Origin: Durusdinium trenchii
Taxonomy: Eukaryota > Sar > Dinophyceae > Suessiales > Symbiodiniaceae
Direction of reading: 5' to 3'
Assembly (NCBI GenBank): GCA_963970005.1
Contig: CAXAMN010026672.1
Location: 399,999-463,998, forward strand
DNA length: 64,000 bases
The position numbers and the translations under genes are program-made. Below the pieces are notes generated by a model, which was not told where the DNA came from, ran no database searches, and was given only the letters and a program-made list of their open reading frames with translations. Below, piece after piece: positions 36,548 to 45,901 of the stretch (the stretch's first letter is position 1; each line of letters starts with the position of its first letter).

Positions 36548-36663
36548 CTCGGGTGGTGCTCCCTCCAGTCCCGTCGCTTCCGTCGCCCGCGAAACGGCGC
36601 TCCTGCAGGGCGAAGGCCACCAGGAGCGTGGCGAAGAAGATGCCGAAGACCAAGGGGAGGGAC
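36548..36663 (-). CDS. Candidate internal exon with a membrane helix
   Basis: Minus strand, acceptor CTGGTATACAG|G and donor ACCCGAG|GTGATC, both strong. 1 nt, 38 codons, 1 nt. SLPLVFGIFFATLLVAFAL is a good transmembrane helix, followed by QERRFAGDGSDGTGG and STTR. GC-rich against flanks. End phase fits 30422-30534; its start phase does not fit 37613-37709, so an exon between them may be missing. Confidence 0.45.
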
Positions 36664-37127
36664 CTGTATACCAGGGCAGAAGCGACTAGGAGCAAGGGCG
36701 CTCCTGGCCTTGCTACTAACAAGACGCTAGTAGGAACAAGTTGGGCATCGCCACTGGTGTTTTCGTTCGACAGAGATCCTCCCCAGACAAGGTCGGTGGG
36801 GAGAGGGTCGGTGTGGAGAAAAGGGTCGGGTTTTGTTCGATCAAACGGGGATGTTGCCCTTAAGGAACTGGACAACGAATTTCGGAACAAAGCGGAACAA
36901 ACAAACAACACATCACCGCTGTAAAAGTGACATTTATATGGCTGTGTGGTTCAAGCTGTTTTTTTGCATGGATGGTGTTTGTTGATCTGTAAAACATCTC
37001 TTTCATGCAGGATTTGAATCATCCATGAGCTGTATGGACCGCAAATTTATCACATCTTTCTGAACATACATGCTCGGCGAAGAGACTCATGGCTCCTGGG
37101 ACTTCTTTTGCTGACCCTCATGTACCC

Positions 37128-37213
37128 TGGAAGTCCAAGAGTATTTTGTATTGGTTGAGCTGTTCTTGCGGTGTAAAATCCGTAGTAAAACAATTGTGGT
37201 TCGTGGTTGGAAG
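37128..37213. repeat. Partial hairpin element, ACCCTGGAAGTC family
   Basis: Left end TACCCTGGAAGTCCAAGAGT with interior GTGTAAAATCCGTAGTAAAA; the right end is missing. Confidence 0.6.
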
Positions 37214-37612
37214 CCTAAGTGGGGAGCCGGGCCGGGGAAATCCAGGCGTTCCACTTGCGCCAAGTTCCACGAGTTTCCAGAAAGAACAGACCTTCAAAAG
37301 TTCCTCAAAGGTGTTTCTCGGCGCTGGGCCAAGAACTCATCACGCTTGACATGGAGTTCCTGCATACTCCTGCACCCTCCAAACCGATCGCGTACGTTTT
37401 CCTCCGTGTTTTCGGGTAACTCCGTACGCTACGGTGCCCAGGTTCACCGCCCAAACAGCCGATCGCCAGGTTTCCTGGTATCGAATTCTCCAAGTCACTG
37501 GGCATCCGGTTTCCAAGCATCCAAAACACCTCACCGTCTCTGCCTCCCCCCAAAAAAAAAGCTCCTGGGGGTCTTGGGCTTCCAAGAGCAATGCGATTTG
37601 AATGGACTCAGC

Positions 37613-37709
37613 CGGGTATCGAATGCATCCGGTGCGTGTCCTCGCCCCGCTTGCCCAGCTTGAATCTGTCGTCCCAGGGGCAAGAACCAGGCGAGACCGT
37701 GTAGGATCC
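37613..37709 (-). CDS. Candidate internal exon
   Basis: Minus strand, pyrimidine-rich acceptor CTTCTTCGGCGTCCTAG|GGA, then GSYTVSPGSCPWDDRF, KLGKRGEDTHRMHSIP, 32 codons plus 1 nt, to a non-canonical donor CCCG|GCTGAG. GC donors are known in dinoflagellates. Another frame encodes a hydrophobic stretch (FFGVLGILHGLAWFLPLG), an alternative reading if the acceptor is wrong. Confidence 0.35.
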
Positions 37710-38205
37710 CTAGGACGCCGAAGAAGGGATAGGCATCTTGCGTGGACTCCAAGTAATAGTTGGTCCAAAACCTGGCAAGAACCGCCGGACAGGCGGACAG
37801 TTTGTGCACCGATTGAGCCTTCCAGGATGAACACAGTGGTCAAGCACAGGCGGGCAAAAGCTACAAACTGGTGAGGATCGAGCAAAACCACTGGGGCCGA
37901 ATGCTCATCGAGCTGACAATTCTCTGCCTGATACGATTCTCCCAAACTCATCATGAAGTGTAGCGAGTGGTCGGTTCGATGGAGCTGGTAGGGTGTTCTT
38001 GGCCGTGCATGTTTCTTTCCAGCAAGAATCCACCTATTCCAGGATGAACGGGGTGTAGATCCCTCAGCGTGACCCTCGCTTTTGTAGTTTCAGTCCCAGG
38101 TATGTGTCAACGGGTCCGCGTCCTGGTCGAGAACAGGCCCAACCCCACCCACCATGGCCTTTTAAAGGATACTGAGCAATGTGGGTACGAGGTTTATGGC
38201 AAAGC

Positions 38206-38333
38206 TCAATCCAAACCCAGACGCGACCAGTCTGGGACTGCCATGGGACTGCCGATCACTTGGGGTGGTGCCAGGGGAGTCAATGGGGCGGCAGTCCTAT
38301 GGCAGTCCCATGGAGTGTCTGGGTTTGGATTGA
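38206..38333. repeat. Hairpin MITE-like element, GGGACTGCC family, complete copy
   Basis: Perfect 17-bp terminal inverted repeats TCAATCCAAACCCAGAC / GTCTGGGTTTGGATTGA, with second inverted blocks CTGGGACTGCCATGGGACTG and CAGTCCTATGGCAGTCCCA. 128 bp. Other members near 22880, 28050, 51834, 53392, 57543 and 63153. Confidence 0.9.
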
Positions 38334-38532
38334 GAACCTTCATATTGGCGATTCGCCTTCCAAAGGGTCAAACTGTGAAAATATCCCTGTTTTAATACAC
38401 AGTCGCTTTTTCAATCCAGTTTCACTTTCACAAATCATTGAAACCTTTGGCTCGGCTTGGGGCCATGCCATGGCTGCCATTCAGGTCACCATCAGCTTTT
38501 GTTTTCTTTGTCTTTTTTCTCTTTCCAAACAG

Positions 38533-38653
38533 CGAAGTGCCATGGAAAAGCCACGAGCCGCTCGGGTCTCCCCGACTTCGATCGGACGGCCAAAACAGGG
38601 CCCTCGCGCTGCGACCGTCTCACTCGCCGTTCGAGGACGAGGGGCCCTGGGAG
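38533..38653 (+). CDS. Internal exon, plus strand
   Basis: The best splice acceptor in the window: a pyrimidine tract from about 38495 ending TTTTCTCTTTCCAAACAG, then 1 nt and 40 codons to donor TGGGAG|GTAG. The reading EVPWKSHEPLGSPRLRSDG, ALALRPSHSPFEDEG, PWE is hydrophilic and not recognised. The minus strand is open too (ASETVAARGPCFGRPIEV) but lacks a comparable acceptor. It lies 200 bp past a hairpin element and opposes the minus-strand exons around it, so a separate or nested gene is implied. Confidence 0.45.
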
Positions 38654-39357
38654 GTAGCCGATCCAACCCCATAGGCTGAAGACGGCCGTCAAGGCCCCCA
38701 GCACCAGGGTCAATCTCCTGAGACAGAGATACTTTTTTCAAGCGCGGTCAGCTCAGCTGAGCTGTCAGCTATCTGGGATAGAAGAAAGTCTCCCATATAT
38801 GCAGGTCGACCTCAAGTTTAAGTAAGAGTTGATCACAAAGAGACACTACTCAATAAGGTAAAGGACCAGGTTTGGTCTTTGGATCCGTAGGGTATTATGA
38901 TCGACCCCAGCTCAAGCACCCCGATCGGTACATGTGCCAGTCCCATCAGTCGTGTCTGCGTGAGGCAAAGCCGGTTCAGACATGCCAGTTCGGCAGCGAA
39001 CAGAAGCCGATCGGAGTGCAAGCATCAGGCTCAAGCTGAATCACATATAAGAGCAAACCTGCTGTTGAGACCAACAACTTGAAAAGGGGCAGGTATTCAA
39101 TTGATAGTGGTGAAAGCGAAGAAACTACAGTAAGAAGTTGCACATGTGGAACTTTGGAGCAAGAATAAATCATCTGCTCGCTAGAATGGGGCACAGGCCA
39201 CGGTCGAAACGTCAATGTGATACGTCCCCAAGGGACGCGTCGCCCACCGCTCCAGCGAACAGCACCGCCCAGTTCGGTTGGTTTATAGACACGGGCCCGG
39301 TCGCTTCGCCCTGGACCATGTACAGACTGCGGGGAAGCTATACGCTTCACGACAGAC

Positions 39358-39452
39358 AGGGTGGAGGTGGAGGTGGAGGTGGAGGTGGAGGAGGAGGAGG
39401 AGGAGGTGGTGGTGGTGGTGGTGGTGGTGTGTGTGTGTTTGTTTGTTTGTTG
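39358..39452. repeat. (GGTGGA)n(GGA)n(GGT)n(GTTT)n compound microsatellite
   Basis: GTGGAG units pass into GGA, then GGT, then GT and TTTG repeats. The plus strand reads as poly-Gly, which is not evidence for a protein. Confidence 0.95.
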
Positions 39453-39821
39453 TCCCGACCTCCAATATACCTAGACCCAGCAAGACCCCAATCGCTGGGT
39501 ATGGTGCGAAGTAAGGTCCACTTCAAAGGTCGAGGCAAATGCCTCGAAAGCCAAGTTGCTCGAGCTTGAGGCGAAGGCGGTTTCCCTGCGAAGCAAGATC
39601 AAGGCGATCCGAAACATGTCGTATTACCTAATTTTCTTTTAATGGGACATTCTTGACTGCATGAGGTCTATAAGAAGCATATCGATATGATTCGATATGC
39701 ACTGTGTCATGTCATCTGGCGCATGAAGGCTTCGCACCGTGCACATGGCGAGTCTGAAGGCTTTCGCACCGTGCACCACCGATCACCACCGGCTTTCGCA
39801 TCCTGCGAGCGAGCTACGCAC

Positions 39822-39893
39822 CGCGTCGAACTCGGCGCTGGGTCGCGCCTCCTTGGTGCACTCGATCTGGTGCTCCAGCAGATCCTTCACCTC
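39822..39893 (-). CDS. Candidate internal exon
   Basis: Minus strand, 24 codons EVKDLLEHQIECTKEARP and SAEFDA, from acceptor GAGCAAG|GAG to donor GACGCG|GTGCGT. Strongly protein-like helix with GC-ending codons. Another acceptor at 39916 would add 7 codons. Phase 0 at both ends with the choice made here, matching 51163-51252 upstream and 37613-37709 downstream. Confidence 0.45.
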
Positions 39894-40398
39894 CTTGCTC
39901 CCCAAGACCCAAGTCCTTGGGCCGCGCCGAGTGAGCAGGCGCGTCCGGCACGGTGAAACTCGGAAGAGCGCGCAGTGAGCGGAAAAGAGCGCGCAGTCGC
40001 TCGATCGTTTCCAATTTTGGATTTGATTTGCTACCTTCTTTGTGGGTCAATCCGTTCCTTCTTCCAGGTTCCAAAGCAAATGATAAAGTTCACACAGATC
40101 CCGCAAGCAAAGCCAGGTCCGGTGAAACGACACCCATCGTGGAGGGTCCTGAAGAATCCTGAAGATGATGCATTCTTCCTGTGCTGTGGCACTGGTAGGT
40201 AGACATTGTGTTCTCTCTGAGGTTCAGAATTCGATTGGGGACCATTTCAGACAAGCTAAGTTGTTGACACAGAGGCGAACTCGGACGCATCACGATGAAC
40301 ATCCGAAGTGCACAAAACTCTCAAAGTGCATCTTTTTGCGTCAGAACTTGGATTGGCAATCAAGAATTTCTTGCCAAGTCTGACATTCCGATGCTCTT

Positions 40399-40485
40399 CC
40401 AACAGAGGTTGAAGGAGCCTATAGCTATATCCCAGTCTGCTACCGCAGGTGACGGGTCCTATAAGGTCACTGAACCTCTCTTGGT
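40399..40485. repeat. Hairpin MITE-like element, CAGAGGTTGA family, copy c
   Basis: CCAACAGAGGTTGAAGGAGCC mirrors TCACTGAACCTCTCTTGG. It ends 6 bp before the target-site duplication of the large retroelement. Confidence 0.8.
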
Positions 40486-40491
40486 TCGATC

Positions 40492-40506
40492 ATCTTCAAA
40501 CAAACA
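40492..40506. repeat. Target-site duplication, 3' side of retroelement
   Basis: ATCTTCAAACAAACA, identical to 50948-50962. Bases beyond it on both sides differ. Confidence 0.75.
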
Positions 40507-40566
40507 CACGCACTTGAGTCGGTGTGCGCCCACAGCTCGAAGGCGGAAGGCAGTCCACACCATGGT

Positions 40567-40585
40567 CTGGCCCCGACAGGGGCAG
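40567..40585 (-). other. 3'-tail hairpin of the retroelement
   Basis: A short stem of CCCC/GGGG, extended by CTG/CAG with one bulged base, around a 4-nt loop. It lies 60 bp from the 3' end of the element and 22 bp past the ORF3 stop. It could serve in recognition of the RNA by the reverse transcriptase; that is inference. Confidence 0.4.
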
Positions 40586-40606
40586 GTCAGGCTTGTCCTT
40601 CCCATG

Positions 40607-43600
40607 TTAGGAAGTACGAACAGTCAGCGGTCGAACCAGGTCGTTGCAAACTCGGATAGGCCGCCGATCACAAAAACACTTGATGTCATCGAGCCCCCTC
40701 CTGCGGACCTGGTTCGAACATCTGAGCGCAAGGCCAGTTTGGGGTGGTCCAACTCCCACCACACTGAGATCGATACCCCTGATGTCCAAAGAAGGAAAAT
40801 CAAAACAAACAGAGTAACTCCGAACACAAGAACGAACCAACCGAACAACCGCAGCTAAAGTCTGAGAAGATTTCAAACAGCCACCACTGGACTTCGAGGG
40901 TACCCACTGACCTTTATGGGTGCCAGGGACCGGAAGGTCACCATCAAACCATCGTTGGCACCAAAAAGCTAACTCCAGCCATGAAACTGCACAGGGTGGC
41001 TGGGCTTCATCCGAGTGTTCAAGCAACAGACGGATCAGCTGGATGCCAAAGTGTCCAAAACTAAAAGAAAGCTCATTCGTGTGAGCCACCACGCTCCAGT
41101 TTGATGGAAGTGCTTCTGGAAACGTGTCCACATCTAAAGTATGGCGGGGAAAGTCAACAGGTGTGACCTCTGCAACCGCCTCTGCCTCTCTCAGTGCTGC
41201 CTTGTGCAGCTGGGTCAGTCGTTGCCACTCACTGCCAATGTCACAGTGCAGCTCTTGCAAAGCACGAAGCGTGTGCAGTTCAGCATTCTGGAAACGAACT
41301 AAATCAAACCACAAGCCACGCACCTCTTCACTGTAGCACGAATAAGCTGCTGCAGCAGCCCTGTCTGCCAGCTGATTCCAGTGTGCAGCCCACGCTTGTA
41401 CCACCCCTTCACAGTCCTTCTCATCACAATGAGCAGGAATGTGTCGAACCACAAAAGGATGTTGGAGCTGTTGCAAGAGACAATCACCAATTTCCCACAG
41501 ATCACTATTCGAATCATATGGGGAGTCATGAGCCCAAGCCTGCAGTCTCCAAATCCCTACTGCAGTGTAGGCACTGTCGGTCCAGCAAGCTGTTGGTCCA
41601 TCATGCTGCTGTGCCCACGAAAGCGCGCCCAACAACGCAACCAACTCAGCCCTGTCACTAGAGTGACAGAAACCAGGAACAGTACCTGCAGAGAGGGTCA
41701 TTTCATGAGTGCTCGAAACAATGGCCCATGTAGAAAGTCCACATTCAGGCATATCCGGGCACATGCAAGAGCCATCCGTGAACAGATCAACCCAGCCATC
41801 AACAGGAACAGTACTTTCAAAGCGAAATCTTGGGCAACCAAGGGGACCAAGCGCACGTTGATACTTGCTCCAGCCAGGAAACTTGTTTGGCAGCAGCCGG
41901 TGACGTTGAGCCACCGCCATCTCCTGCCATCTAGCTCGAATGGCAGCATGTTTTTGATGAACAGGTGTTAACTGTGTGCACACCATGCAGCGATGATCCA
42001 AGTCATCAGGTACTTGGCAGAATGGGCACACGGCTGCGGTGAGGTTGTCATACTTTGACTGTTGCACCGCTGTACAGAAAGCACCCTCTTGAAGAGATGC
42101 CACCTGAGCTTGCTGTCTACCCGTCAGCTGTCGTTGTGCTCTTCGAATGACAACCCAGTTGATCTGCTTCAACCCAGCATAGTCTTTTCTATTGCACACT
42201 TCACCCGAGACCCAGTCCATCCATGCATCCTCAAGCTGTAGCAGTAATTGAGGCTCTGGTACACTGAGCAAGTCAATCTCAACTCCATGATGATTGCAAA
42301 CTATTGGAGGCATGACCACTCTCCACCCTAGAGGCTCCAGAACTTCCAGCAACTTGGAAAAAGGACCTGCCCTGAGCACCCCGTCAAAGCCTTTGAAGTG
42401 TTGCGCCCATAGGTCTAGAACCATTTCCTGTTTAGCTGCCATCCGACGGAAGTCAGTCACAACTCGAACTGTCTGGTAAAATCCAGGGTCAGCCTTTACC
42501 GGGGCTATGAGGGACATACGAATCAAAGGAGATGCTCCTGCTCCACCATGTGCCAATGCCTTAACTGCTGCAGTACGAAGAGAAGCGATATGTGAAGGAC
42601 CTAGCAGGCACACCGTCACTCCATGCAAAGCCCTAGGCCAGAAGGCCTGTTGAAGCACCATGTACTTGAGACGGTCATCTGCCCCCAGTTTTCGCAGTCT
42701 TACCCACAAGTCATTCAGTGAGTTCAGTCTGGCACGTTGCACCTCAATCCTGCGAGCTCCGGTGTAGCTGTGCTGAACTCCAAGATCTCCTGCACTCGTT
42801 TTCACATCCAGGCCCATGATCTCCAAGGCACTTTTGTCACTGGCTCTGGTAGACCAAGTCCAAGATTTTCGAAGATCCATATCAAGGGTCCAAAGATGTA
42901 GGAATTCTTGAAGCACAATTTGACCACGCTGCAGGTGAGCCACCTCCATGCTCAACAAGCCCAGGTTATCAACGAAAGACAGCGGAACAGTCTCAGGAGC
43001 AAAGTGGTGCGTGTAAAAATGAAAGCATAGGTCAATGATGCCCATGGCATAACAGCTCATCGCACAGCCTTCTGGAACTCCAGAGGTTGAGTCTAGTGGC
43101 GGTCCAACTTCGCCTCTAACAACAAACCTCCTGACCATGCCCTGCAAGAACTGATCCCATGCTTGAATGATCTCACGGGGAGCACCAATATGCATTGCCA
43201 GTTTGAAAACAGGAAGCCGTGGGATGTTCTCAAAGGCCTTCTGGATGTCGGTGACCAAACCTTGCATGTCGGTGTTTGATCCCACACACAGCTCAATCAG
43301 TCCTTGAACCAGGAACGAAATTTGCAGCGCTTCTCTGCCAGGAAGAAATCCCAGTTGAGTGTCAGCAGCCATGTCAGCAAGGTGTGCAAGGAGCGGTCTC
43401 GCCCGAGCTGTAGACCAACTGCGATATATGGCCGAGAAGACAATGATGGGTCTAAAGTGAGCTACTTCAGAAGCTGTTGCCGTCTTAGCCAAACATGCCA
43501 CAAATCCGGTTAATAGCTGAGAAGGCCATTGAATCTGCTCGAGCTCAACTGCTCGCAACAATTCCAGCAGCGTAGTCTGAAAGCCTGCTGGGGCATGTTG

Positions 43601-45898
43601 GAGATCTCTGCCATGGAACCCATCCGGTCCCCGAGCTGCTCTGTCATTGTATCGTGCATTCACGTGCTGCCATGCATGTAATGAGATGGCCTCATAGGCA
43701 AGCTGTCGTCTAGGCAAGAAGGCCTTGCCAAATGACAAAATTCGTTGCCAGTCGCCTTCTTGGGTCGCTGCATGTTTGCGCCAGCGAGCTGACCAGAACT
43801 CCATCAAAACTTTCTGAATTGTGTCAACTTGCGTACAGAAACTATGGCGTTCAATGCACTGATCTGGCTGCAACAAACAGTCAGCATCCACGACACGGAA
43901 TACATCCGCTTCCTTTCTCTCAAGCTGAATTTCAGCCATGCCATCAACCAGCCACAACTGACTGTCATGCACCCCAGTACCTATGGCTTTTTCCAGATGA
44001 AGTTCACTACCATCCGGTGACACCGCCATGATGGTCGTTTCCTCCGTGGTGGCCAGAGAGTCCAGATAGTCCTTCTGATGCAAGCGAACACGCTGAAACA
44101 CTCTTTCTTTGTGAGCAGCAAGTTGAGCTCGTGAGATTTCTTGTTGGCGCTTGAGCTGCCAGCTCTCAAAGCGACGAAAGTTGCAGTTGAAATCAGCAAA
44201 CAAACGCTCTGCAATGTCCAGTGTTGGGACACCCACCGGAAGGAATGCAGGCGTCCCCTGAAGTTGCACCCGTCTGCCAAGCCACCAGCTGCGAAACCCA
44301 TTTTGGAAACCTGATGCATTGCAGATGGCAACCCAGGTCTCAAGCCTGTGTGCCTGCGCAGAGCCAGAACAATTGCCTGACCGCAGACTTTGAACCAAAG
44401 CCTGTAATCTTCGTAATTGTCGAAACCATAAGTGCACACCACGCCCTGCAAAGTCCGACAGCAAACGCTCCTCTCCATGTCTGGCAGGTTTACTCAACGG
44501 TGCTTGAGGCTGTCGGAGCACAGGTTTATGCACACTGCCCCGCCCTTTGGACCCTGGGTGGAGACCATCTGCGGAAGAGGAGACAAAGCCATGCAGACTG
44601 TCCTCAAAGGATTTTGCCCAAAGCTCAAATCTCTGAGTGCCATCAAGATTCTCGACAGGCATTCCACTGATACTGGCAAACTGTGTCTGCCATCTCTTGA
44701 CATCTACTGCAGCCCAATCAATGGCTCTGGGAAGTGGCCAAATCCAATGAGGAATATTGTGTCTTGGACATTGAAATGTTCCCCAAACCACCGAGTGGTC
44801 AGAAAAGGAATCCTCAACTGATGCAGAAGTGAATCGAGCTGCAAGTTCTGGGCTGACAAAAATCATGTCACGTTTGGTCTTACCCTTGCAGGTCATTCGT
44901 ATGGGTTCACAATGCCGCTCCAAGTGAAGAGTCTGGACTTCAATCCAACCCATCGCTTTCCAGAGCTGTATGGCCTCGAGTTGGTCCTCATCATGATTGA
45001 AGTCTCCCATGATGTAGCGGCAGCCCCCTCTTCTGAGCACTAGCTGTTCAGTTACCTGTTGCAGTAACCTATTTGTGTGCCATCTGGCCTGTGGCCACGT
45101 GGGCCCCGGACTCCATCCATATATCACAGCACCTGAAACACCCAAGCTGCCCACCCAATGATGGCAAAGTGCCACTCGACCAGCACTGTATTGGCCCTCA
45201 GGCCACGGAACATGTATTGAGCGTCCAGGCCAGTCACTGATGTGCATCACCCCTGCCCATGTACCAGCAATTTCTGACCGCGCTCGTAGAGGCACCGGAG
45301 CTCCCGGATGAAGTCTCCAGTGACGATCATATGTCATCCCAATCTGTCGCAATCGGGCCAGACCAGGTGCCATCCCTGCAGAGCTCAAATGTGTCTCTGC
45401 AACCCCCCAAATTCCCTTTGGCAATGTGCCATAGATGTGCTCTTTGCCATGAAGACCTGATGGATTGCTTGTTCCAATGCAGAAAACTTCGTCTACACCA
45501 GTCCAAGATGGGCCTGGATGTCGAGCTTCCCCCAGCCTGAACTTCCATGCTGGCCACCGCCAAGGCAAGTGAGCACTCCTTTGGATCCCCGACCCAATAT
45601 CGCAGAATGAGTCAAGAGACCCACCTGCGCTGACAAACTGAATGCGGGCAAAGGACCCTCCAGAGCCTCTGCTTGCCATGTGGCTACCTTCATACTGTGT
45701 TCCACAACGAAATGAGTTCATTGTGCCACCCCAACCTCGAACTGACCATGTGGTCAAGCTCATGTCACCAGGATCCTCCGCAACACAAAGCACCCCCAGC
45801 ATGAGAGAGCGAAGGAACCAAACTGCAAAAGTGGTACCAAATCGAATATGCCCAGGCAATCCTCTGCGGCACCGTGCAGAGGTTCCTGGTCGATCTAG
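40607..45898 (-). CDS. Retroelement ORF3: AP endonuclease, reverse transcriptase, RNase H
   Basis: Reverse-transcribes and inserts the element by target-primed reverse transcription. Numbering is from the TTG at 45859 (1750 codons); the frame is open for 13 more codons up to the ORF2 stop. Near 109-117 is LGEARHPGP. Endonuclease about 120-365: N132, E155-T-H157, GDFN 285-288, R330-D331, SDH 353-355, all catalytic residues present. RT about 780-1000: FRPI block, motif A VTDIQKAF (D871), motif B GVPEGCAMS, motif C SFVDN (D964, N965 where FADD is usual). CCHC-like finger 1278-1294. RNase H 1355-1503 with D1362, E1405, D1428, D1499. About 250 residues follow with no recognised domain; the last 70 may be run-on. 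There is no convincing ATG, which supports translation as a C-terminal extension of ORF2. Confidence 0.9.
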   Translation of the reverse strand, partial: LDRPGTSARCRRGLPGHIRFGTTFAVWFLRSLMLGVLCVAEDPGDMSLTTWSVRGWGGTMNSFRCGTQYEGSHMASRGSGGSFARIQFVSAGGSLDSFCDIGSGIQRSAHLPWRWPAWKFRLGEARHPGPSWTGVDEVFCIGTSNPSGLHGKEHIYGTLPKGIWGVAETHLSSAGMAPGLARLRQIGMTYDRHWRLHPGAPVPLRARSEIAGTWAGVMHISDWPGRSIHVPWPEGQYSAGRVALCHHWVGSLGVSGAVIYGWSPGPTWPQARWHTNRLLQQVTEQLVLRRGGCRYIMGDFNHDEDQLEAIQLWKAMGWIEVQTLHLERHCEPIRMTCKGKTKRDMIFVSPELAARFTSASVEDSFSDHSVVWGTFQCPRHNIPHWIWPLPRAIDWAAVDVKRWQTQFASISGMPVENLDGTQRFELWAKSFEDSLHGFVSSSADGLHPGSKGRGSVHKPVLRQPQAPLSKPARHGEERLLSDFAGRGVHLWFRQLRRLQALVQSLRSGNCSGSAQAHRLETWVAICNASGFQNGFRSWWLGRRVQLQGTPAFLPVGVPTLDIAERLFADFNCNFRRFESWQLKRQQEISRAQLAAHKERVFQRVRLHQKDYLDSLATTEETTIMAVSPDGSELHLEKAIGTGVHDSQLWLVDGMAEIQLERKEADVFRVVDADCLLQPDQCIERHSFCTQVDTIQKVLMEFWSARWRKHAATQEGDWQRILSFGKAFLPRRQLAYEAISLHAWQHVNARYNDRAARGPDGFHGRDLQHAPAGFQTTLLELLRAVELEQIQWPSQLLTGFVACLAKTATASEVAHFRPIIVFSAIYRSWSTARARPLLAHLADMAADTQLGFLPGREALQISFLVQGLIELCVGSNTDMQGLVTDIQKAFENIPRLPVFKLAMHIGAPREIIQAWDQFLQGMVRRFVVRGEVGPPLDSTSGVPEGCAMSCYAMGIIDLCFHFYTHHFAPETVPLSFVDNLGLLSMEVAHLQRGQIVLQEFLHLWTLDMDLRKSWTWSTRASDKSALEIMGLDVKTSAGDLGVQHSYTGARRIEVQRARLNSLNDLWVRLRKLGADDRLKYMVLQQAFWPRALHGVTVCLLGPSHIASLRTAAVKALAHGGAGASPLIRMSLIAPVKADPGFYQTVRVVTDFRRMAAKQEMVLDLWAQHFKGFDGVLRAGPFSKLLEVLEPLGWRVVMPPIVCNHHGVEIDLLSVPEPQLLLQLEDAWMDWVSGEVCNRKDYAGLKQINWVVIRRAQRQLTGRQQAQVASLQEGAFCTAVQQSKYDNLTAAVCPFCQVPDDLDHRCMVCTQLTPVHQKHAAIRARWQEMAVAQRHRLLPNKFPGWSKYQRALGPLGCPRFRFESTVPVDGWVDLFTDGSCMCPDMPECGLSTWAIVSSTHEMTLSAGTVPGFCHSSDRAELVALLGALSWAQQHDGPTACWTDSAYTAVGIWRLQAWAHDSPYDSNSDLWEIGDCLLQQLQHPFVVRHIPAHCDEKDCEGVVQAWAAHWNQLADRAAAAAYSCYSEEVRGLWFDLVRFQNAELHTLRALQELHCDIGSEWQRLTQLHKAALREAEAVAEVTPVDFPRHTLDVDTFPEALPSNWSVVAHTNELSFSFGHFGIQLIRLLLEHSDEAQPPCAVSWLELAFWCQRWFDGDLPVPGTHKGQWVPSKSSGGCLKSSQTLAAVVRLVRSCVRSYSVCFDFPSLDIRGIDLSVVGVGPPQTGLALRCSNQVRRRGLDDIKCFCDRRPIRVCNDLVRPLTVRTS

Positions 45899-45901
45899 TC
45901 A
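45895..45901 (-). promoter_or_regulatory. Candidate stop-codon readthrough site UGA-CUAG
   Basis: ORF2 ends GGA-GAA-UGA and the next bases are CUAGAU. UGA followed by CUAG is an established leaky-stop context (alphavirus-type and several metazoan readthrough genes). ORF3 continues in exactly the same frame with no further stop for 1763 codons. Readthrough would join ORF2 to the endonuclease-RT-RNase H. A recent nonsense mutation is the alternative. Confidence 0.6.

Noticed and set aside
37340..37954. A 204-codon minus-strand ORF
   Set aside because: Outside the 37613-37709 exon candidate, which uses another frame, GC and codon bias fall to intron level.
38481..38741. Minus-strand exon in the 38.6-kb island
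   Set aside because: Open and plausible, but the plus-strand acceptor with its long pyrimidine tract is much stronger.
39138..39569. Poly-Gly protein on the plus strand
   Set aside because: It is a translation of the GGTGGA/GGT microsatellite.
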